This document shows, piece by piece, positions 1 to 9,134 of a DNA stretch of 64,000 bases. Source of the stretch: Planctomycetota bacterium (GTDB taxonomy: Bacteria; Planctomycetota; UBA1135; UBA2386). The notes below the pieces were generated by a model. The model saw only the letters and a list, made by a program, of their open reading frames with translations, was not told where the DNA came from and made no database searches. The stretch covers positions 62,001-126,000 of the forward strand of contig JALORC010000015.1 of assembly GCA_025459175.1 (NCBI GenBank), given 5' to 3'. Numbering within the stretch: position 1 is the first letter of the stretch; every line of letters begins with the position of its first letter. Made by a program: the position numbers and the translations under genes.

Positions 1-1
1 C

Positions 2-1066
2 GCCGCGGCCGTGCAGGCGATCGGCGAGGCCGCCGGTTACGCGGTGGTCGAGGTCGACCCGGCGTCCGGCCAGCGCGACCAACGCGAACTGGAAGTGGCC
101 CGGCTGCTGGGCGCGCTGACCGGCACCACCGGCGCGCTGGTCGTCAACAACAACGCCGCGGCGACCACACTGATGCTGACCGCGCTGACCGCCGGCCGCG
201 AGGTCGTGATCTCGCGCGGCGAGTTGGTCGAGATCGGCGGTGGCTTCCGGGTGCCCGACGTGATGCGGCGCGCCGGCTGCACGATGGTCGAGGTCGGCGC
301 CACCAACAAGACGCACCTGCGCGACTTCGCCGCCGCCACCGGGGACGCGACGGCCGCCTACCTGAAGGTGCACCCGAGCAACTTCCGCATCGAAGGCTTC
401 GCCTCTGTGCCGAGTGTGCGCGAACTCGCTGCGCTGGCCGCACCCCGCGGCCTGCTGGTGCTCGACGACATCGGTTCGGGGCTGCTGCTGCCGCAGCCGA
501 TCCCGGGCTGCGAGGACGAACCGCGCGTCGTCGACAGTCCGGCCGCCGGCGCGCACGTGACCTGCTTCTCCGGCGACAAGCTGCTCGGCGGGCCGCAGTG
601 CGGCATCCTGATCGGTGACGCGGCGCGGATCGCCGCCTGCCGCGCGCACCCGCTGTACCGCGCGCTGCGCTGCGACAAGCTGACGCTGGCCGCGCTCGAA
701 GCGACGCTGCGCATCTACCGCGACGGTGATCCGGCGCACGAGATCCCGACGCTGCGCATGTTGACGGCGCTGCCGGAAGAGCTGCGCGCGCGCAGCGAGC
801 AGCTCGCCGCGATGCTGACCGGGCTCGGCGCCGAAGTGGTCGCCAGCGATTCGTTCGCCGGTTCGGGCGCCAACCCGGCCCGTTCGCTGCCGAGCTTCGC
901 GGTGACGTTGCCCGGCAGTGATGCGCGCGCCGATGCACTGCGCGCTGCCGACCCGGTCGCGGTGTTCGCGCGGCTGCACGACGGCCGCTTGTGGCTCGAC
1001 GCGCGCACGCTGCTGCTCGAAGATCCGGACCAGGTCGCCGGCGCGGTGCGCGCGGCGTTGTCGTGA
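2..1066 (+). CDS. selA: L-seryl-tRNA(Sec) selenium transferase SelA (5' partial)
   Basis: PLP enzyme that converts Ser-tRNA(Sec) to Sec-tRNA(Sec) using the selenophosphate made by SelD. The reading frame is open to the left edge, so the N-terminus (about 100 residues by comparison with the family) is missing. The visible part keeps the SelA signatures: the VVNNNAAAT stretch, SRGELVEIGGGFR, KVHPSNFRI, and the PLP-lysine motif FSGDKLLGGPQCG. It ends 11 nt before selD, so the two genes form a selenium operon in the usual order. The GTG at position 11 is internal and is not the true start. Confidence 0.95.
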   Translation, partial: AAAVQAIGEAAGYAVVEVDPASGQRDQRELEVARLLGALTGTTGALVVNNNAAATTLMLTALTAGREVVISRGELVEIGGGFRVPDVMRRAGCTMVEVGATNKTHLRDFAAATGDATAAYLKVHPSNFRIEGFASVPSVRELAALAAPRGLLVLDDIGSGLLLPQPIPGCEDEPRVVDSPAAGAHVTCFSGDKLLGGPQCGILIGDAARIAACRAHPLYRALRCDKLTLAALEATLRIYRDGDPAHEIPTLRMLTALPEELRARSEQLAAMLTGLGAEVVASDSFAGSGANPARSLPSFAVTLPGSDARADALRAADPVAVFARLHDGRLWLDARTLLLEDPDQVAGAVRAALS

Positions 1067-1077
1067 ACGATCCCATC

Positions 1078-2130
1078 ATGCAACCCCATCCCGACCATCG
1101 GCTCACGCGCTACGCCTCCGGCTCGGGTTGAGCCGCGAAGCTGCCACCGGGGAGCCTCGGGCAGGTTCTCCAGAATCTCGGCGTACCGGACCATCCCGAT
1201 CTGCTCGCGGGTCACCGCGGCTTCGAGGATGCGGGCGTGTTCCGTCTCGACGGCGAGCGGGCGCTGGTGCAGACCGTCGACTTCTTCCCGCCGATCGTCG
1301 ACGACCCGCGTTGGTTCGGCCGCATCGCCGCGGCCAACTCGCTGTCGGACGTCTACGCGATGGGTGGGCGGGCGATCACGGTGATGAACCTGGTCGGCTG
1401 GCCGAAGGAGTTGCCGCTCGAGCTGCTCGGCGAAGTGCTCGCCGGTGGGCTCGAGAAGACCATTGAAGCCGGCGCCGTGCTGTGCGGCGGGCACTCGATC
1501 GTCGATGCCGAGGTGAAGTACGGGCTGTCGGTGACCGGGCTGGTGCACCCGCAGCGCTTCTGGCGCAACGGTGGCGCGCGGGCGGGCGACGTGTTGGTGC
1601 TGACCAAACCGCTCGGCATGGGGCCGATCTCGACCGCGATCAAACGTGAGCGCTGCAGCCCGGAGCTGGCGCTGGCCGCGATGCAGCAGATGGCGACCTT
1701 GAACAAGGTGGCCTGCGAGGCGGTGCTCGATCTCGCGGTGCACGGCGCGACCGACGTCACCGGCTTCGGCCTGGTCGGGCACGCGCTCGAGATGGCCGAC
1801 GGGGCCGGGCTGCGGCTCGAACTGCAGGCCAGCGCGCTGCCGGTGCTGGCGGGGGCGCTCGAGCTGGTCCGCGACGGCGTGATGTCCGGCGGCTGCAAGC
1901 GCGGCAAGGCCCACTACGGGCCGAAGGTCGCGATCGGGGCCGGCGTCGATCCGGCGCTCGCCGATCTGGTGTTCGATGCGGAGACCTCGGGCGGGCTGCT
2001 GCTCGCGGTGGCCGCCGCCGATGCCGCGGCGGTGGTGCGGCGGTTGCGCGATGCGGGGGCGTTGTGCCACGCCGAGCTCGGTACGTTCGAGCCGGCCGCG
2101 GCCGGAGTGCCGCCGCTGTCGCTGCGGTGA
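1078..2130 (+). CDS. selD: Selenide, water dikinase SelD, selenocysteine-containing
   Basis: Makes selenophosphate from selenide and ATP for SelA. A simple ORF search would start at the internal GTG at 1237 and lose the N-terminus. Reading from the ATG at 1078 through an in-frame UGA at 1129-1131 gives a complete N-terminus: residues 12-21 read YASGSG-Sec-AAK. This matches the SelD glycine-rich loop, in which the catalytic Cys or Sec (Cys17 in E. coli) precedes a conserved Lys. The sequence stays SelD-like downstream: FFPPIVDDPRWFGRIAAANSL, AMGGRAITV, CGGHSIVDAEVKYGLSVTG and DVTGFGLVGHALEMA. Length is 350 aa including Sec18, normal for SelD. A hairpin lies directly after the UGA. The adjacent selA supports Sec decoding; selB and selC are not in this window. 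Confidence 0.93.
1129..1164 (+). promoter_or_regulatory. Sec UGA codon and putative bacterial SECIS hairpin
   Basis: The UGA (1129-1131) is followed by an imperfect stem-loop at 1141-1164. CTGC pairs with GCAG and CCG pairs with CGG, enclosing a GGGAGCCT loop and a CA bulge. The apical loop starts about 19 nt after the UGA, inside the spacing known for bacterial SECIS elements (roughly 16-37 nt). The fold was drawn by eye and no energy was computed. Confidence 0.6.
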
Positions 2131-2136
2131 GCGTCG

Positions 2137-2822
2137 TCAGGCCGGGCGTTCCGCGACCGACAGCAGGCCATGGCGCCGCCAGCCGATCGTCAACAGCCAC
2201 GTGTGTGCCTCGGTGACCGGGCGAACGACGGCTTCGATGCCGCGCACGACGATCGTCTCGCGAAAGCCATCGAACCACGGTGCTGACGTGTAGGTGTCGA
2301 TCGGCTGGGGCACCGCCACCATGCGGCCCTCGGCTGCGTGGTGGTGCGCATTGCCCAACACGTAGCGCAGCGCGTTCCGCACTTCGCGCGGGGAACGCAG
2401 GATGTGGTCGTGGTAGCGGTCGGCGAACACGCGGCCGCGGCGCTTCCACAGCCGATTGAGGGTGCGCGCGATGCGGACCAGCAGGCCCTGCACGCCACGA
2501 AGTGAAGGTGGTCGTTCAGCACCGCATAGTGGATCAGCCGGAAGCCGTTGCGGTCACAGCCGGCGGCGAAGGCCGCGCGCAGCGCCTGGTAGGCCTCGCG
2601 ACGGCGCAACGGCGGCAAGTGCTCGCGGAGCTTCTGCGTCACGTGCACCGGGAAGCGGGCGGCGAGTGCCTGGCGGGTGTCGTGCGGCACTCCGGCGCGA
2701 TCGCCGTTCGGCTTGCGGCCGGCACCGGCGCGGCGGCCGCCGTGGGGCGCGCGGAATGGCAGCAGCGGGGCACTCGCACCTCTGGTCTTCTTGCTCGGCT
2801 TCGCCTTCACCACGGTCGCCAT
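2137..2822 (-). pseudogene. REP-associated (Y1-type) tyrosine transposase, frameshifted
   Basis: The N-terminal half starts at 2822 and reads RRAGAGRKPNG, then HVTQKLREHLPPLR, and reaches the HUH-type motif NDHLHFV, all typical of RAYT/Y1 transposase-like proteins. Just after HLHFV the frame is lost. The rest of the family pattern continues in another frame (QGLLVRIARTLNRLWKRRG, VFADRYHDHILRSP, EVRNALRYVLGNAHHH), stopping at 2137. About a dozen residues usual between the two halves appear to be missing, so a small deletion near 2490 probably caused the frameshift. It converges on selD with a 6-nt gap. A sequencing error is possible, but the missing residues argue for a true deletion. Confidence 0.8.
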
Positions 2823-3018
2823 CTTGATTTCGCAATGTTATGCTACGGATGTGCGCGGCGCAAGGGCCGGGGCATGATTCTGACCGGATCCCTCGGCTTC
2901 CCAGCACTCGGGCCCCAAAGTCGGAGTCCAACGTCCGGTCCACGGCGGTCGCTACAGCCACTGCGTTCCGGTGTTGGTGCAAGGCGAGGCAGGCTGCGGG
3001 TGGGCAGCCCCCTGAGCG

Positions 3019-3840
3019 TCAGCGCTTCGTCGCCGCGACCAGCCTGCCGCGGTCGTCGGCGCTCAACTCCGGCCAGGCCACGGGCGGCGCGTCGATCCGG
3101 GTCAGTTCGAACGCGAACTGGTAGTCGATGCGATGCGGCAGCGGCTGGAGCCCGGCGGGCGGCAGCGGTGGTTCGCTCGATGGTTCCCGTTCGCGGTCGA
3201 TCATGGCGATCCGCAGGCTGCACCCGAACCAGGCATGGTTGGCAGGGTCATAGGTCACGGTGCCGTCGATGACGAAGTTCTTCCCCTGCTCCTCCTTGCT
3301 GGCCACGACCGCGAACTGCTCGAGCAACTGTTGCGATCGGGTGCACGGCACCGTGAGTTGGTCGAGCAATCGCCGCGCCGCGTTCCCGCGCCATTGCAGC
3401 ACCGCCCGCTGCGCCGGCCGATCCGCATGACTGCAGGGTTCGCTGCGCAGGACCACCGCGGTCGCGGACTGTTGCAGGAGCTCCAGCGGCACCAGCGGCG
3501 GCTCGGGAGCGTTGCCTTGCGGCAGCTGCCACGTGGGAGCCGAGTGTTGGACCAGTTGGGCCGCACCGCGCCGGACCACGACGTGATTGCCGAGCCGCAG
3601 CCAGTCGAGTTCGGCGCTCCGGGCGATGGTGAACGGCACGGCTGGCTCGGACGGATCGAGGGTGGGGAACGCGCAGCTGCCGGCGAACGTGTGGTCCTGC
3701 GCGGCGGCCACCGCGGCGACGCGGCGCAGATCGGCAGCCGCGCGCACCAAGGTCTGAGCCGGAGCCGTCGTGGTCGGCTGCTGCGCCCGTGGCGTGGCCG
3801 ACAGCGCGCAGCACAGGGTCAGCAGGTCGACGGCATGCAT
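3019..3840 (-). CDS. Hypothetical secreted protein (273 aa)
   Basis: Not assigned to a family. Residues 1-20 look like a short Sec signal peptide ending at PRAQQ, so export is likely. The mature part contains two cysteines near the middle (EPCSHADR, VPCTRSQQ) and one near residue 210, and ends in a charged ATKR tail. No transmembrane segment or catalytic motif is visible. A GCTAGACT element (minus strand, 3847-3854) ends 6 nt before the start codon, suggesting a very short leader and supporting this start. The neighbouring secreted gene at 4162-5211 is on the same strand, but the 80-aa gene between them is on the other. Confidence 0.75.
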   Translation of the reverse strand: MHAVDLLTLCCALSATPRAQQPTTTAPAQTLVRAAADLRRVAAVAAAQDHTFAGSCAFPTLDPSEPAVPFTIARSAELDWLRLGNHVVVRRGAAQLVQHSAPTWQLPQGNAPEPPLVPLELLQQSATAVVLRSEPCSHADRPAQRAVLQWRGNAARRLLDQLTVPCTRSQQLLEQFAVVASKEEQGKNFVIDGTVTYDPANHAWFGCSLRIAMIDREREPSSEPPLPPAGLQPLPHRIDYQFAFELTRIDAPPVAWPELSADDRGRLVAATKR

Positions 3841-3846
3841 GCGCGC

Positions 3847-3854
3847 AGTCTAGC
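3847..3854 (-). promoter_or_regulatory. Putative -10 element for the 273-aa secreted protein
   Basis: Minus-strand GCTAGACT six nucleotides upstream of the ATG. It matches the GCTA(C/G)NNT pattern found before several other genes here and would give a nearly leaderless transcript. Confidence 0.35.
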
Positions 3855-3906
3855 GCGCGGCCGTGATGGCCTGTCGTGGTCGGCGCCGGCGCGGCATGCT
3901 CCGGTC

Positions 3907-4149
3907 ATGGCGACCATCGTGAAGCACAAGGCCACCGGCGCGCGGTTCGTCGTGATCGGCGCCAACCTCGCGAAGTGGAAGACGGCCCGCGCCCACGTCC
4001 TGCTCGGCGATCTGTTCCCGGTCGAGAACGAAGGCGCCGATCGGGTGCTGGTGGTCTGCGGCGCCGATGGCGTGATCCAGTTCGGCGATGCCGACGCGTT
4101 CGTCGTGGTCGAGGTCGACGGTCGCGCGCCGGGCGAGCTGCTGGCCTGA
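3907..4149 (+). CDS. Hypothetical 80-aa protein
   Basis: The protein starts MATIVKHKATGARFVVIG, contains GDLFPVENEGADRVLVVCGADG, and ends acidic/hydrophobic (VVVEVDGRAPGELLA). It appears soluble, with a compact alternating beta pattern, no signal peptide and no membrane segment. No family was recognised. The ATG at 3907 is chosen because upstream codons in frame are low-complexity and antisense to the neighbouring gene's promoter region. It lies between two genes on the other strand, and there is no obvious functional link. Confidence 0.65.
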   Translation: MATIVKHKATGARFVVIGANLAKWKTARAHVLLGDLFPVENEGADRVLVVCGADGVIQFGDADAFVVVEVDGRAPGELLA

Positions 4150-4161
4150 GCTGGCCCGGCC

Positions 4162-5211
4162 TCAGCGACCGAGCAGCTTCTGCTGTAGCGCGTCGAGGGC
4201 CGGCGCTTGGCGCTGGCCGTGCTGACTGAGCTCGATCCGGTAGTCGGTGACACTGGTCTTCTTGCGCGACCGCAGCGGCAGGCCCTGTTCGTAGCGCAGC
4301 GGCGCGTTGGCGTCGGGCTCCGGCTGCTCCTTCTCGTCGTCGGCCGCGTCCTTTTCGTCGTCGTCACCGCCTCCGCCCACGACCCGCACGGCAGCCCCGG
4401 CGCGGAACACGCGCACGGCGCCCATGGCCCCCGGCATCGCGCCGTCCTCGACCCAGCTGCGCAAGTGCAATTGGTGGATGACGCTGGTCGCCGGGTCGAG
4501 CTGGATCGCGAGGTCGACCGTGGCGTTCGGCGCGGGGGCGGCAGGGCGGGCGCCGCCGCCGACGCCACCGATCATCCGGAACGCCATCACACCACCCAGC
4601 GACTGGACCAACGACTCCGGCACCGCACCGCTCCAGACCGCTTCCGCGACCTGCTCCGACGACAGCGTCACCGACAGGATCTCGATCGGACGGTCGTCCT
4701 TGGCGCCGACCTCACGCTGCGTCACCGCCAGGTCCCAGCCGGCGAGCAGATGCAGCAGCAGCGGCACGTCCGGCAGGAAGCCGACCGGATTGCCGTCGGC
4801 GAAGCGGTTGCCGCGCAGTCGCCACTCCGACTTGCCGTCCTTCGCCAGCAGGCGACGTCCGACCAGCACCAGCTCGTCACCTTCGTCGCCTTCGAACACG
4901 ACGTGCACCCGATCCTGGTGCCAGCTGCCGCTGGCCTTGCCCTTGCCACTCGGGCCGCCCAGGATCATCGCGACCATCGGGTCCGCCTCGTCGCCCTGCT
5001 TGCTGTCGGGGCCCCATTGGGCTGCGAACGCGGTGTCCCGGAGAGCGGTGGCCTTCTCGAGCGACAGCTGCAGGCGCTGCTTGGCGGCCGCCAGTGCGTC
5101 GGGCGCAGGTGGTGGCGCGGACGGGGCCGGGGACGGCGCCTGGGCGGGAACGGTCGCTGCCAGCAGGGCCAACGTGCAAGCGTGGAGGAGTCGCATGGGC
5201 AGAAGGCGCAT
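4162..5211 (-). CDS. Hypothetical secreted protein (349 aa)
   Basis: The N-terminus (RLLHACTLALLAATVPAQA) is a Sec signal peptide, followed by a Pro/Ala linker to about residue 40. The mature protein has no recognised domain. It contains a helical segment near 40-65, a VVFEGDEGDELVLVGRRLL beta region, and a long acidic stretch near residues 285-310 (GGGGDDDEKD and following) that is probably disordered. A minus-strand AGTATTCT box (5220-5227) sits 8 nt before the ATG. It is probably periplasmic or exported. Confidence 0.75.
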   Translation of the reverse strand: MRLLPMRLLHACTLALLAATVPAQAPSPAPSAPPPAPDALAAAKQRLQLSLEKATALRDTAFAAQWGPDSKQGDEADPMVAMILGGPSGKGKASGSWHQDRVHVVFEGDEGDELVLVGRRLLAKDGKSEWRLRGNRFADGNPVGFLPDVPLLLHLLAGWDLAVTQREVGAKDDRPIEILSVTLSSEQVAEAVWSGAVPESLVQSLGGVMAFRMIGGVGGGARPAAPAPNATVDLAIQLDPATSVIHQLHLRSWVEDGAMPGAMGAVRVFRAGAAVRVVGGGGDDDEKDAADDEKEQPEPDANAPLRYEQGLPLRSRKKTSVTDYRIELSQHGQRQAPALDALQQKLLGR

Positions 5212-5254
5212 GGCGGCCGAGAATACTCGGTGGCTGCCGCCGGCGGTCGCCCGA

Positions 5255-5659
5255 TCAGGCGCCGGGCTCCGGCTCGGCGGGCGGCGGCGGCTTCTTCGCC
5301 TGCTCCTCGGCGAGGTCCTTCAGCAGCGTGTTGACGCGGATCGCGCCGGCGATGCCCTCGTCGTGCACGAACTCGAGGTGCGGGATCGTGCGCGTGTGCA
5401 GCGCCTTGCCGACCTCGCGCTGCACGAAGCCGCGGGCGCGGTCGAGCACTTCCTGGCTCTCGCGCCGCGCCTTCTGTTCGCCGATGGACGTGGGGGCCAG
5501 CACCGACCAGTACGCCTTGCACAGCGTGAACTCGGCATCGAGCTCGACGCGCGTGATGGTGACGAGGCCGAGCTTGGGATCGGCGATCTCGCGCTGCAGC
5601 ACCTCGGCGAGGCGTTGCTTGATCTGTTCCTGCAGGCGGGCGATGCGGCGGTCGTTCAT
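5255..5659 (-). CDS. rbfA: Ribosome-binding factor A
   Basis: 30S maturation factor that binds near the 5' end of 16S rRNA. The KH-like RbfA core is visible: the start MNDRRIARLQEQIKQRLAEV, DPKLGLVTITRVELD, and HTRTIPHLEFVHDEG. The C-terminus is a short Pro/Lys-rich tail. The ATG at 5659 is preferred over one 17 codons upstream because it gives the canonical N-terminus and overlaps the stop of the DUF503 gene by 4 nt (ATGA), implying translational coupling. It is the last gene of the nusA-infB operon on this strand; 134 aa. Confidence 0.93.
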   Translation of the reverse strand: MNDRRIARLQEQIKQRLAEVLQREIADPKLGLVTITRVELDAEFTLCKAYWSVLAPTSIGEQKARRESQEVLDRARGFVQREVGKALHTRTIPHLEFVHDEGIAGAIRVNTLLKDLAEEQAKKPPPPAEPEPGA

Positions 5660-5949
5660 CGAGGCGAGATGATCTCGAGCTGGTGGTCGGCGAGGGTGCC
5701 GTCGCGCCAATCCTGCAGCTCGTTGAGCAGATGGTCCATGGTGCTGTTCAGGTGGGCGATCTCGCTGCCGGCGACCACGGCGCCGAGCGTCGCGATCGTG
5801 CAGCTGTCGAGGTCCTCGATCTCGGCGATCGACACGTTGAAGGAGCGGCGCAGCCGGTCCTTCAACGACTTGATGACGTTGCGTTTGTCCTTGAGCGTCT
5901 CCGCGTACGGGATCTCGAGGGTGAACTGGAGCACGCCGATGTGCAGCAT
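5656..5949 (-). CDS. DUF503 (YlxP-like) protein
   Basis: 97-aa protein starting MLHIGVLQFTLEIPYAETLKDKR, with RRSFNVSIAEIEDLD. This is the standard pattern of the DUF503/YlxP family, which is commonly encoded between infB and rbfA. The exact function is unsettled and a role in ribosome or RNA biology is inferred from genome context. It lies 46 nt downstream of infB and overlaps rbfA by 4 nt. Confidence 0.9.
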   Translation of the reverse strand: MLHIGVLQFTLEIPYAETLKDKRNVIKSLKDRLRRSFNVSIAEIEDLDSCTIATLGAVVAGSEIAHLNSTMDHLLNELQDWRDGTLADHQLEIISPR

Positions 5950-5995
5950 GACGTGGTTCTCTGCGTCGGGTCGCTGGCAGCGAGCCCGCCCGGCA

Positions 5996-8900
5996 TCAGC
6001 CGCCGAGCGTGCGCTTGATCAATTCGGTCGCCACGAACTCGAGCTGGTCGCCGACCTTGAGGTCCTGGAAGCCGTCGAACGTCATGCCGCACTCGAAGCC
6101 GGCCTTGACGTCGCGCACGTCGTCGTCCTCGCGCCGCATGCTGGCGAGCTTGCCCGACCACACCACGGTGCCTTCGCGCGACAGCCGCACCATCGCACTG
6201 CGGCGGGCGATGCCGTCGAGGATGCGGCAACCGGCGATGACGCCGAACTTGCTGGAGCGGAACGTCGCCTTGATCTCGGCGTGGCCGATGACCGACTGCA
6301 CTTCCTGCGGCGCCAGCATGCCTTCCATGGCTGCCTTCACCTGGTCGAGCAGTTCGTAGATGACGTCGTAGTAGCGGATCTCGACGCCTTCGCGCTCGGC
6401 GGCCTGGCGCGCGCTGCTGTCGGCGACGGTGTGGAAGCCGACGATGACGGCGCCCGAGGCGCTGGCGAGGCTGACGTCGGTCTCGTTGATGCCGCCCAGG
6501 GCGCTGTGCACCAGGTTGACGCGCACTTCGGCGGTCTGCAGCTCGTCGAGGCACTTCTTGATCGGCTCCAGCGAGCCCATCGCGTCGGCCTTCAGGATCA
6601 GCTTGATCTCCTTGGTGTTCTTCTCGGCGAGCTTCGCCGACAGCGTCTCCAGGGTGACCGCCGAACGTTCGGCGCGCGACAGCTCGCGCACGCGGCGCTG
6701 ACGCTCCTCGACCACTTCCTTGGCCTTCTTGACGTCCTCGATGACGAACAGCTTGTCGCCGGGCGACGGCAGTCGGTCGAGGCCGAACACGGTGATCGGC
6801 GTCGACGGGCCGGCTTCGTCGAGGTTCTGGCCGTGGTCGTCGATCATCGCCCGCACGCGGGCGAAGCTCTCGCCGCACACGATCTGGTCCTTCAGCCGCA
6901 GCGTGCCGTCGGTGACCAGCAGCGTGACGACGACGCCCTGTTCGGGCGACTGCCGCGACTCGACGACGATGCCCTTGCCGGCCGCGTCCGGACGCGCGCG
7001 CAGGTCGAGGATCTCCGACTCGAGCATGATGCGCTCGATGAGTTCGGGCAGGCCCTTCTTGGTCACTGCCGACACCTCGATCATGCCGATCTCGCCGCCG
7101 AAGTCCTCGGACTGCAGGCCCTTGATCATCAGCTGCTGCTTGACCTGCATCGGCTTGGCCGAAGGCAGGTCGCACTTGGTGATGGCGACCACGATCGGCA
7201 CCTTGGCGGCCTTGGCGTGGTTGATCGCCTCCTCGGTCTGCGGCATGACGCCGTCGTCACCGGCGACCACCAGGACCACGATGTCGGTCAGCTGGGCGCC
7301 GCGGGCGCGCATCGCCGTGAACGCGGCGTGGCCCGGCGTGTCGAGCACGACGATCGACTGCCCGGCCTCGTTGGTGACCTGGTAGGCGCCGATGTGCTGG
7401 GTGATGCCGCCGGCCTCGTGCTTGGCGACGTCGCTCTCGCGCAGCGCGTCCATCAGCGAGGTCTTGCCGTGGTCGACGTGGCCCATGAAGGTCACGACCG
7501 GCGCCCGCAGCAGCTGCTGCTCGCCCTCGGACTCCTCGACGAGCTGTTCCATCAGCTCGTCCATCGCTTCCTTGTGCTCGACGATCTTGATGTTGCGCTC
7601 GAGCTCGAGGCCGACCAGTTCGACCTCCTCGTTGGTCAGCATCGAGTTGATGTTCTTGCCCGCGATCTTGAGCTTGAACATGAACGTCGCCAGCAGCTCG
7701 GTGACCTTGACACCGAGGGCCTCCGACAGCGCCTTCATCGAGACCGGTTCCTCGACCTCGATGACGCGGTTGGGGTCGACCACCTGGCCGATCTTGCCCT
7801 TGCGGTTGCCGGGGCCGCCGCGCATGTCGCGGCCGCCGAAGCCGCCGCGTGCACCGCCGGGGCCGGACGGCGGTCGCCGCATGCCACCGGTGGTCGTGGT
7901 TGGCCGCGTGCCGGTGCGCTGCTGCAGCTTCTGCAGCGCCTGGCGGCGGATGTTGCCGGGCGCCGCCGGCGCCGAGCGGCGGGTGGCGTCGCGGATGGTC
8001 TCCTGCGGCAGCTCGATGCGGCCGACGACGGTCGCCTTCTTCTGGGGCACCAGGAGCCGGCGCACCGGATCCACTTCCCCGGGCACGACCGGCGGCTGGG
8101 CGGCAGGCGGGGTGATCGGCAGCGCCCCACCGGTGCGCGCCGCGGGAGTGACCGAGCGGGGTGAGGTCCCGCGCGGGGCGGTCGTCGCGGCCGCCGGCTG
8201 GCTCGTCGGTGGGGTCGTGCGCGGGGTTTCGACCGGCGTGTCCCGACCACTGCTCGGCATCTGGTTGACCGGCTGCGGATGCACCGGCGTCGGGTGTGTC
8301 GGCAGCGGGTCGGCCGCCGGCGGTTCCGTGGTGGCGGCGGGGTGGCTCGACGGCCGCGATGCAACCGGGTTCGCGGCATCCTTGCCCGCTGCTGCGACCG
8401 TGGTCGGAGCGATCGGCTGCACGGCGGGCTCCGGCTCGATGCTCGCCGGCTTCGATGCTGCCGCCGGCTTCGCCGTGGCTGGCTCGTCGATGATCTGGGC
8501 TGGGGTCCGGGCTGGGGTCGGGGCTGGCTGGATCGAAGCCGGCTTCGACGCGGTCGGCGTCGGCATCGGCTCGACGCGCGGCGTCGCGATCGGGGCCCTG
8601 GCAGCCGGCTCCCTGGCGGCCGGTTCGCTGGGGATCGGTTCCTTGGTCGCCGGCTCCACGGCCTGCGGCTCCGCGTCCTCGCGCTTGAGCGGCTTCTTCG
8701 CGGCCGGCTTCGGCGGCGGCAGCACCTTCTTCGGCAGCTCCTTGCGCGCGCCGCCGGCGGCGTCGCCGGCCGGCATCGCATCGCCTTCCTCGGCCGTCGC
8801 ACTCAGCGACTTCTTCTTCGGCAGCCCGCTCGACGCACCGGGTTCGGAAGTCATCGGCTGCTTCTTGAGGCCCTGCGCCGACAGGCGCGCCTCGGCCATC

Positions 8901-9034
8901 ATCAGATCGGCGTCGTCGAGCACCGTCATGTGCGTCTTGACGTTCTCGAAACCGATCTCACGCAGCAGCTTCGCCAGGTCGGGACCACGCATCCCGAAAT
9001 CCTTGGCCAGTTCGAAGACTCTTACCTTTTTCAA
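5996..9034 (-). CDS. infB: Translation initiation factor IF-2
   Basis: GTPase that brings fMet-tRNA to the 30S subunit and promotes subunit joining. The protein is 1012 aa. An N-terminal IF2 module ([23 protein letters not shown] style) is followed by a long Pro/Ala/Thr/Ser-rich linker (about residues 70-340) and a Gly/Arg-rich patch ([12 protein letters not shown]). The G domain then has G1 GHVDHGKT, G3 DTPGH and G4 TKCD, and domains II-IV end at ELIKRTLGG. The TTG at 9034 is taken as the start because a strong AGAGGAGC Shine-Dalgarno sequence lies upstream and [11 protein letters not shown] is the usual IF2 opening. It follows nusA with a 100-nt gap. Confidence 0.97.
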   Translation of the reverse strand: MKKVRVFELAKDFGMRGPDLAKLLREIGFENVKTHMTVLDDADLMMAEARLSAQGLKKQPMTSEPGASSGLPKKKSLSATAEEGDAMPAGDAAGGARKELPKKVLPPPKPAAKKPLKREDAEPQAVEPATKEPIPSEPAAREPAARAPIATPRVEPMPTPTASKPASIQPAPTPARTPAQIIDEPATAKPAAASKPASIEPEPAVQPIAPTTVAAAGKDAANPVASRPSSHPAATTEPPAADPLPTHPTPVHPQPVNQMPSSGRDTPVETPRTTPPTSQPAAATTAPRGTSPRSVTPAARTGGALPITPPAAQPPVVPGEVDPVRRLLVPQKKATVVGRIELPQETIRDATRRSAPAAPGNIRRQALQKLQQRTGTRPTTTTGGMRRPPSGPGGARGGFGGRDMRGGPGNRKGKIGQVVDPNRVIEVEEPVSMKALSEALGVKVTELLATFMFKLKIAGKNINSMLTNEEVELVGLELERNIKIVEHKEAMDELMEQLVEESEGEQQLLRAPVVTFMGHVDHGKTSLMDALRESDVAKHEAGGITQHIGAYQVTNEAGQSIVVLDTPGHAAFTAMRARGAQLTDIVVLVVAGDDGVMPQTEEAINHAKAAKVPIVVAITKCDLPSAKPMQVKQQLMIKGLQSEDFGGEIGMIEVSAVTKKGLPELIERIMLESEILDLRARPDAAGKGIVVESRQSPEQGVVVTLLVTDGTLRLKDQIVCGESFARVRAMIDDHGQNLDEAGPSTPITVFGLDRLPSPGDKLFVIEDVKKAKEVVEERQRRVRELSRAERSAVTLETLSAKLAEKNTKEIKLILKADAMGSLEPIKKCLDELQTAEVRVNLVHSALGGINETDVSLASASGAVIVGFHTVADSSARQAAEREGVEIRYYDVIYELLDQVKAAMEGMLAPQEVQSVIGHAEIKATFRSSKFGVIAGCRILDGIARRSAMVRLSREGTVVWSGKLASMRREDDDVRDVKAGFECGMTFDGFQDLKVGDQLEFVATELIKRTLGG

Positions 9035-9134
9035 TCGCTTTGCTCCTCTGCGGTGCGTGGGAACGGTCTCGTGCCGCGCGCCGGTGAATGTCGTGATGCG
9101 TTGCGTGTGGTCGTGGTCGGCAAGTTCGCGGCGA

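Noticed and set aside
715..2070. 451-codon minus-strand open frame across selA/selD
   Set aside because: Antisense to confident selA and selD; Arg/His/Gln-rich composition typical of a GC-rich shadow frame.
4307..8164. 1285-codon plus-strand open frame
   Set aside because: Antisense to rbfA, DUF503 and infB, which have clear family motifs; its translation is low-complexity and Leu/Asp/His-skewed with no domain.
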